Of a stretch of DNA of 64,000 nt, positions 56,451 to 64,000 are shown in pieces. Below the pieces are notes generated by a model. That model had not been told where the DNA came from. It saw nothing but the letters and a program-made list of their open reading frames with translations, and made no database searches. The first letter of the stretch is position 1, and every line of letters starts with the position of its first letter. This DNA comes from Mantamonas sphyraenae. Its lineage: Eukaryota; CRuMs; Mantamonadidae. The position numbers and the translations under genes were made by a program. The stretch is taken from NCBI GenBank assembly GCA_026936335.1, contig JAPMXV010000049.1:496001-560000 (forward strand), in the 5' to 3' direction.

Positions 56451-59400
56451 TCAACGAATCGAAATGATGTCGTTCAACGACCCTGCGCCTGTGTTTCCAC
56501 CAAAGATCACTACTTTGTGCTCCAGGTCGTCTGTCGTGCTGATACCCTTGCCCTTGCCCTTGCCTTTGCCGTCTTCGCCCTCGCTTTCCAGCCCCTCCAC
56601 TCGGAACAGATCTTCGTTGACCATGATCGGCGCAAGACACGCTCCGTACCGTCCCGCAGGCTCCGTTCCAAACATCTGCACCTTGGTCGACCACGTCTTG
56701 CCCGGCACATCAAGAATGTGTACGTCGTGGAACGCGCTGACGCAATCCTTGGTGCCACCGTACACGAGCATCTGCTTGCCCAGAGCACACGCCACCGCTC
56801 CCTCCCGTTCAGACGGCCCATACCCGCCACCCCAGCTTGGGTTGGCTCCACACCGGTTTGTTCTCGTCTGGACTAAGATAGTACACGTCGTTGCACACTC
56901 CCTTTTTCGTTCGGCCGCCAAAAATGACCACCGTTCCGTCCACAACCACCATTGTGTGCCCCCGTCGTGCCGACGGCTTGGAGCCCTTTGGTTTGATCTT
57001 TCCCCACGCAAACTGGTTACATCGCAGCACGTGCAGGTCGTCCAACAGGCCGCTGTTGTTCTCGCCACCAAAGATGTACAAGTCGTTGCCCACCGTCACC
57101 GACGCATGGTGTGCACGCTCTGCCGGCATGTCCCCAGACGTACGCGGGCGCAGCCACATGCCCTCCAGCAGATTGAGCACAAACACGTCGTCGGCATACG
57201 TTGCGTCCTTGCTGTCCGACGCAAACCTCGTTTGTCCACCGTACACAATCAGCGTCCGCCCGCCTCCCAATGCATTGGCTGTATGAAAGGCACGAGGGGC
57301 AGGATAATCCCCTGTCGCTTCCAATTGGCTCGACCGCCATCCGTCGGTCTCCACAACAAATGCATCCTCGTAAAACACTGCCATCTCGTCAAACATGGGA
57401 TCCACCCCTCCAAACAGTAGGATCTCGCTGCCAAACGCGACCATGGATGCTCCCGTGCGCGCCTGTGGCACCAGGCCTTTTGTGGCGTGTGTATTCCAGA
57501 TGGCCGCCAGTGGCTTTTCCTTGGCCAAGCGAATGTTTGTGTTGGCCTTCTTCTTGCCACGTCCAAACAGCCGCGGTGACGATGTCGATGACGACGATGA
57601 CGATGACGACGATTCAGAAATCATGCTGTCCCTGTCAAACAGCCCTCGGAAGTTTTCTGGCTTTTCCATCACCGTCGATCTGCGCCCCATAGGCTGCTCC
57701 GACGACTCCCCATCCGAGAAACGCCTGGCTGTCAAGTTCTTCAACAGTTTCGCTTCCTGACTTGCCATGGTCGTCTCCTCGGAGGCACCGTCGTCATTGC
57801 CGTCACTTTGTGTTCCCTCCCCGCCCTCGCTCTTCGCGGCCACCTTGCTCGGCAGCTCACCCACCCGTTGGGACGTTGGGATCTCCTCTACAGGTGCAGC
57901 TGGCATTGTTGGCAAGTCGTCGCCACGGCCAAACAGTCGTGTCAGCCTGTTGCGTCGCGACTTGGCACGTGGAAACGCTGCCAGGACGTTCTCCTCGTTT
58001 GGCTTCTCCACTGCCTTGGCCAGCACCTCTTTCGTCTTTTCGTCCACCTGCATTTTGGTGTGAGCAACAGATGGACGCCTTCCGCGTGGCGCCGAACGCC
58101 CAAGTGTCGGGTGCTCCAGTTCTTTGCTGTCCGATAACGACGACGACGACGACGACGTTGACTTGACTGACTTGGGGCTGCCCATCCCAGGCATCATCAT
58201 CGACAGCTTCAATCCTCTCGAACGCTCTGCAATCGAAGGAGACTGTGTCTGCTGCTCCTTCGCCTTTGCCTCGGCTTCCGCCTCCGCTTCCGCTGCGGCG
58301 GCCTCCAGGACACCTTGAACGCGTTCGTCCACACTCATGGTTGTCTTCTTTGTTGGTGGCCTGCGCTTTGGCCTGCCTGCGCGACCTTTTGTTGGATGCG
58401 ACAGTTTCTTGGGTTCCACTGCCTTCTTAATGGGAGGTCCTCCACCTCCCATGCCTGGCATCATCATGGGCCCGCCCATTGGGATGGCAAGCCCTGCCGC
58501 ACGGTCTGCAATGGACTTGGAACGTGTGTGGCCTCCGTCGCTGCCTGGCGACCCCATGGGGATGGCAAGACCTGCAGCACGTTCTGCGATCGATTTCGTG
58601 CGATTGTGGCCGCCGTCACTACCTGGCGAGCCCATCGGGATGGTCAAGCCACCCATGCGTGCAGCCACACCCACGTTGGGACTCGAGCTACTGCTGCTGG
58701 AGCCTGTGTCTTCCACAGACACGGTCACAGAGGTTGCGATTTCCTCAACAGCCTTCTGTGCCTCGGCTTCCGCCGCGGATGCGTCCAGAATGCCCTTGAC
58801 GCGTTCGTCCACACTCATGGTTGTCTTCTTTGTTGGTGGCCTGCGCTTTGGCCTGCCTGCGCGACCCTTTGTCGGATGCGACAGCTTCTTGGGTTCCGTG
58901 GCCTTCTTCTTGATGGGAGGTCCTCCACCTCCCATGCCTGGCATCATCATGGGCCCACCCATTGGGATAGCAAGGCCTGCCGCACGGTCTGCAATGGACT
59001 TGGAACGTGTGTGTCCTCCGTCACTGCCAGGCGAACCCATGGGGATGGCAAGACCTGCAGCACGTTCTGCGATCGATTTCGTGCGATTGTGGCCTCCATC
59101 GCTGTCCATGTTGCTGTTGGGCGAGCTGTCGGACTCGGTTGCTGCTGGCGTTGTCGAAATCTTGGGTGGCGACTGTGCGCTGAGGGCGCCAAAGTTGCGC
59201 AGCTCGCCGAGATCCACGCGCTGGGATCGAGGACGCGCACGTCCACTCTTTACACGTTCGATGGCGCTGATGGCTTTCTTTGGCGCAAGTTTGGTCTTGA
59301 GGTCCGTATGAAGCTTGTTGAGGTGTTCTCCAAACAGCTCGGTCACGATTGCGTCAAAGGTGTCTGCCGGGGCGTCTTCGTCGTTCACCTTGAGCGTGGC

Positions 59401-62400
59401 TGCTGTGATCAATCCGTAGTCCAAATCCTCGAGGTACGCGTCGCCGTCGTCGTCCAAGTACGTCTCTGCAATCTGCATGGCCACGTCGTACCGATCTTCC
59501 GACTCTTCGTCTTCTGCGCAGATTTGACGGAATCGCGCGGCCAGCTCGAGCAACTCGAGCGGTTCCACGTCTGCGCTGTGGTCTTTGACGTACGTCCACA
59601 CGTCTGCCACTTTCAATGCGCTCACGACTGGGTCCTGCCACAGCGCAAGCAAAGGTCTCAGGGCCTCCAGCTCGGGATCCGGAGTGGCCTCGTCATCATC
59701 GTTGGTGTTGTCAGTTGCAACGCGATTATAGACGGGCACAGTCGACTCGGTGGCCTTTGTCGATTCCACACTCGGTTCAGGTTGGCTCTCGCTCTCCGCT
59801 GTGGCTGTGGCAGCCTGTGCTTGTGCAGCCGTGGCATCCAAGACGCTCTGGACACGCTCGTCGACGACGACTGTCTTCTTTTTCGTGGGCGGGCGGCGCT
59901 TGGGACGGCCTGCGCGTCGACCTTTGGTCGGATGCTCGAGTTTCTTGGGGGCGGCAGGTTTCTTCTTTGGAGGCGGCCCACCCATTCCTGGCAAACCCAT
60001 GGGGATGCTGAGGCCAGCTGCACGTTGTGCGACTGTGGAGCCGCGCGCACGCCCGCCTGCGGCGGGTGGCGACGATTCTGCGCCTCCAGGAACGCCCATG
60101 GGAATGTTGAGCCCTGCGGCTCGCTGTGAAATGGTGGCGCCACGTGTGCGTCCTCCAGACGTAGGTGGAGATGGAGAGCCACCCATGGCCATTCCCATGC
60201 CCCCGGGAGCTCCCATGGGGATGTTAAGACTTGCAAGGCGCGAAGCTACTGTCGAGCCGCGGCCGCGACGTGGAGGTCCACCGTCCTCCGTGTTCTCGTT
60301 CTTCTGTGCCGCTTCGGCGGCCTGGGCCACAGCCAAACTGGCCTTGATCTGGTCCAACTTTGAGGGCAGACGCTCACGCTTCGCGCCGTCGCCGGTGCTC
60401 GTTGTGCTCGTTGTGCTTGCTTCGTCGGAAGTGGCCGCATCTTTGCCGTCCTCGTTTCCCATCGTCCCCGTGGTCTCAGATGTGGACTCTTGGTCCAACG
60501 TTGCATGATCAGACGCGACAGATGGGGTGGATACAGGCGGTGAAGCTGACTGGCCGGGAAAGGGGATGTTCAAGCCGGCGCTGCGGTCGCCCACGCTCGA
60601 GGCGCCTCGCTTTCGGCCTCCCGAAGGTGGCGGAGGTGACGGACTTCCCATTGGGATGTTGAGGCCTGCAATGCGCGAGGCAACCGTGGAACCACGTCCA
60701 CGTTGTGGGCTGTTGTTGTCCCGTTCCCGGCTCTGAGCCTCCTGTGCAGCCTGTGCCACTGCAAGGTTGGCTTTGATTTGATCCAGTTTGGACTGCGAGC
60801 GCTGCTTGGGAGCATCTTCTTGCTTCTGTGTTGTCTCTGCCTCTTTGTCGTTGCCAGATGTGTTTGGTGTCGGCATGCTCTCCTGCGCTGCGGAGGCTGT
60901 GTCCACTTGCGCAACATCTGCAGTAGCTGCAGTAGCTGCAGTGGCTGCGGCCTTGCTGCTGGTGGATTCGTCGTCGGTGTTGCTCACGACTGCGCGGCGT
61001 TGCTGATTCAGCGAGCGTTGCAGGTTCAGCAAGCGTGGCATGTGTTTGCTCACTTGCTTCGTGTCCAGATCCAACTGGACGCCCAGGTTGCACATGTTGC
61101 TCTGTCTTCGGTTGCCTTTGCTCTGTTGCCACGCATCAACACGAGTGAACGGCCCTCGTACGTTCTGCACGTCGCCTTTCACCTGGTTCAGCCTTTCAAA
61201 CGCCTTTCCCGAGCCACTCTTTTTGGCAATCGACGTGGGGGCGTCCGAGTCGCCGTATTTGGCCGCCAGGCGCTCGATCTTGCTCGACGATGTCACCAGA
61301 GTGTGTGTCTCGTGACTGTACTCCGACAGCATCTGTTCCCACACCTTCCATCCTGTGCTTCGCGCAGCCTGTTCTTCCTCCTGCCTCTTCCTCTCTGCCT
61401 CTTCCTCCTGCCGCTTCCGCTCTGCCTCTTCCTCTTGCCGCTTCCTCTCCGCCTCTTCCTCCTGCCTCTTCCTCTCTGCCTCTTCCTCCTGCCGCTTCCG
61501 CTCCGCCTCTTCCTCTTGCCTCTTCCGCTCCGCCTCCTCCTCCTGCCTCTTCCGCTCCGCCTCCTCCTCCTGCCTCTTCCGCTCCGCCTCCTCCTCCTGC
61601 CTCTTCCGCTCCGCCTCCTCCTCCTGCCTCTTCCTCTCTGCCTCAGCTTCCGCTTGCATGGTCTTGTACACGGCACGGGCTGCACGACCGCGCTCAAGCC
61701 GTTGCAACAGCTGCACGGCTGCTCGCATGTTGCGAAACCCCTTGCGTTGAATGCGTCCTCGTACGATGCGCTGGATGTTGCGTGCACTACGCTGCTGCCG
61801 AGCCTGCTGCCGGCCTTGGTGCCCGCGCACGACGCGCTGCACCTGCATGGCTGCGTCTCGCTTGGCAACAAACGCGCGTCGTGCACACATACGCCGCACT
61901 GCACTTTGTACCACCACAGCTGCTGAAATACGCCGCTTCGCTTCGGCTCGCACAAGGAACCCGCGTGCAACTGCCTGCATCTTGACCACAGCGACGCGCA
62001 TCAACTTGAACCGCCGCCTCTGCAGGCACCCACGCAGCCAGCTTTGGATACGTGCAGCGACATCATGCAGAGCCTCTTTGCGCTTCTCGTCCATCACTGC
62101 GTACTTGTCCTCCTTCAGAAACACTTTGCTCTTGCCAAGCAAAAAGTCACCTTCCTCAAGTCCCGCCGTTTCCAACAGCAACGACACTGCTTGATCGAAT
62201 CCGTTGCTTGTGTCCAGCTGTTCGCGTCCGGCCACACAGCCATATCGCTCCAGGAACTCCAGGTAGTCTCGCCGCACGGGGAAGCCTGCCTTGCGGATGC
62301 GAATGGACTCCAGCATGCCTGCGTACCGCAGCTGCCTGAGCACAAGGTCGGCGTCAAACAAGCTTGCGCTTTTTTGCATGTTTGGCTTGATGCACCGGAT

Positions 62401-63964
62401 GTAGTGCGTCTCTGTCGCTGCCAGTGTCTTGATCAGCGTGCTCAGCTGTGACTTGAACTGTCCACCCACAGTCTGCACCTTCTTTCCGCCTGTGCTTCCT
62501 CGCTTGCTGCCCGACCTTCCACTATCTTCCGACTTGCTGTTGCTCGATTTGTCACCCAGCTCCTGCTGCTTGCGTTCCCACAGCGACAGCTTCTTGGCCG
62601 GCTTGGCTGCCTCCTTTGCGGCCGTGGCCTCCTCCTCCTTGCGCCTCGCCTCCTCCTCCGCTGCCTCTTTGTCCACAAACATGTCGCTAATGAGCGAGAG
62701 TTGCGAGGTGCGCATGAGCTTGAGCAGATCGTCTGGCACGCTGTCCTTATTCTTGTCCAGAAACCCGCGGTTGTGGTAGACCACCTCGCCGGCGTAATGA
62801 AGCACACCAAACGAGTCCTTTGACCCGTTGATCGAGTTGTAGTGTGGGTTTTCGCCGTGGTTTTGGTGCAGCTTTGCCACCAGTGTCTCGTCCGTGGCTT
62901 TGGGGAACCGCGACTCTTCGTCCAGGAGAGACAGCACGCCCATCTTGGATTCGATCATATGCAAACACTCGACGTTGTCCACAAAATCAATGTCCTGCCA
63001 AGTGATACCCTCGTCCTTGTACGCCTGTTGCTCCTGCTTGAAAATGTGGTTGTTGAACAACTGCTGCAACTTTTCGTTGGCGTAGTTGATGCACAGCTGT
63101 TCGAAGGAATTGACATCGAAGCTTTCAAAACCAAAGATGTCTAGGATGCCGATGAAGTTGGCATAGTCGTCATTGGCCATGACGAGGTTGATCTGCATGA
63201 TGAGCCAGTCAAACAGCTTGCCGTAGATGTCCTTGCTGAGGGCGTCGCGCGACTCGATAGCCTTGTCGACGCTGAGGGGGATGGTAAATACCTCGCCGCG
63301 CATGGTCATTTCGCGCTGTGTCAGGGCGGTGACGAGTTCGGCCGTGTCGACGCCCAACAGACTGCATGCTGCCTCGACGGCGTCCATGGCATTAATCTCG
63401 GCGCATTCGTTGTTCGACGCGTCCATACGGCCGTCAAAGGAGATGTTGCCCAGATGCAGGATGCCGGACAGGATCTGCCAAATTTGAATCTGCAGTTGCG
63501 TGTCGATGCCAAGAACGCCCATTGCCGTCTTGAGATCATGAAAATCCTGTGCGTCGTCCACGTTGTTGACATTGTAGCATTGGCTGCAGTTCAGATAGTG
63601 GTAGTCCTCGGGCTGGCCAAGCATGAGCTCCTTTCGCAGGGCAGCGTCTACGCCCCGCAGAAGCTGGTAGAACACATGGTAGTTGCGCTCACCCACAGCC
63701 TGGTAGACCAAACGTGACTTTTCGAGCAGGTAGTTGACTACGTTTGCGCCAACAATCTGGCCCGAGCGGTTGAAGAGCACCTTGATGAATTTGCCAAAGC
63801 GAGACGAGTTGTCATTGCGCAACGTTTTTGCGTTGCCAAACGCCTCGAGGACAGGATTGGCCTGGAGGATCTGATCCTGGACTGTGCTTTGGACACCCGA
63901 GCAGGCAGCCATGTACTGTAGGACAATCTTTGTGGCCTCGGTTTTGCCGGCTCCGCTTTCACCG
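56451..63964 (-). CDS. Myosin with SAH, CPI-like/IPMG repeats, RGS-like region and Kelch propeller (5' end outside window)
   Basis: The exon begins at a CTAG acceptor (63965) right before the P-loop GESGAGKT, so the first part of the motor is missing; about 2,503 residues remain. Motor: switch I NAKTLRNDNSSRFGKF, switch II ILDIFGFESFDVNSFEQLCI, an Ala/Glu/Lys loop-2 insert, HYIRCIKPN. Then about six IQ motifs (IQSWLRGCLQRRRF, MQAVARGFLVRAEAKRR), ten AERKRQEEE units (likely single alpha-helix), and a long Pro/Gly tail with about eleven 'RAAGLxIPMG' repeats, three segments like LSHPTKGRAGRPKRRPPTKK, and KLDQIKANLAVAQAA twice. A helical block at 59170-59690 resembles an RGS domain. The C-terminus has six Kelch repeats (for example TMVVVDGTVVIFGG). 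The frame needs one base removed at about 56829-56833 between Kelch repeats. Confidence 0.9.
58321..59100 (-). repeat. 480-bp tandem duplication inside the myosin tail
   Basis: The 60 bases from 58321 and from 58801 are identical, and similarity continues for more than 250 bases with a few substitutions and a 3-base length change. Each copy encodes the SVDERV, CPI-like and two IPMG segments (about 160 residues). Recent intragenic duplication is the simplest reading. Confidence 0.88.
61372..61645 (-). repeat. 27-bp minisatellite encoding AERKRQEEE, about 10 copies
   Basis: Tandem in-frame units follow the IQ motifs of the myosin. The i/i+4 Glu-Arg/Lys pattern is that of ER/K single alpha-helices, which can act as a lever-arm extension. 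Copies differ mainly at synonymous positions. Confidence 0.9.
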
Positions 63965-64000
63965 CTAGGATGCACACGAGGATAGCGTATGGAAGAGTGT

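Noticed and set aside
58315-60129. 604-codon plus-strand ORF with Cys/His/Trp-rich sequence
   Set aside because: Antisense of the myosin tail repeats; the Cys/His pattern follows the repeated DNA and is not a zinc-finger array.
60703-61926. Plus-strand ORF with LPLPLCLFLL repeats resembling many TM helices
   Set aside because: Antisense of the AERKRQEEE minisatellite and IQ motifs.

Overview
This window is nuclear DNA from a gene-dense eukaryotic microbe. Evidence: GT-AG spliceosomal introns (about 70 to 650 nt, none to three per gene), no operons, the standard genetic code, GC-rich coding sequence, many poly-Ser and poly-acidic tracts, and a purely eukaryotic gene set. I find 23 protein genes, some rebuilt by hand from splice signals. 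The set (NEIL1-type glycosylase, FANCJ/BRIP1 helicase, CtIP/Sae2, SIRT6/7-type sirtuin with a UBP zinc finger, O-GlcNAc transferase, NSF, HBS1, ZDHHC4, a long-tailed myosin) suggests a free-living protist with an animal/amoebozoan-like repertoire. I cannot name the lineage. I saw no rRNA, CRISPR array or transposon.

Layout. 0-8 kb: NEIL1-like glycosylase (cut by the left edge), a longin-like protein, a coiled-coil protein, and a possible transcription factor with a Gln/Ser-rich tail. 8-15 kb: ZDHHC4-type palmitoyltransferase, a two-repeat Myb/SANT protein, NSF. 15-39 kb: two very large paralogous coiled-coil proteins (about 2,200 and 2,400 residues) pointing away from each other, flanking OGT, a two-TM protein, the UBP-finger sirtuin, an LRR-RBR ubiquitin ligase and a four-TM protein. 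39-49 kb: arginyl-tRNA synthetase, a small secreted protein, a large unrecognised nuclear-looking protein, FANCJ/BRIP1. 48-56 kb: membrane-anchored hotdog dehydratase-like protein, HBS1, a ZADH2/PTGR3-like reductase, CtIP/Sae2, NudC. 56-64 kb: the 3' part of a myosin gene whose tail joins a single alpha-helix, capping-protein-interaction-like motifs, an RGS-like segment and a Kelch propeller; its 5' end is outside the window.

The genes do not form a pathway, though several share themes: DNA repair (NEIL1, BRIP1, CtIP, SIRT6/7-like), membrane traffic (NSF, longin-like, ZDHHC4) and cytoskeleton (myosin, NudC, giant coiled coils). Neighbours are very close. Several divergent pairs have start codons only 33-78 bp apart, and one convergent pair has stops 9 bp apart.

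At least seven places need a one-base correction to keep a conserved or clearly coding frame open, and six of these look like a missing base in a short homopolymer. The corresponding genes are annotated as single genes with apparent frameshifts; sequencing error is the simplest explanation. The most novel-looking items are the motor-SAH-CPI-RGS-Kelch myosin, the LRR-RBR ligase and the giant coiled-coil pair.
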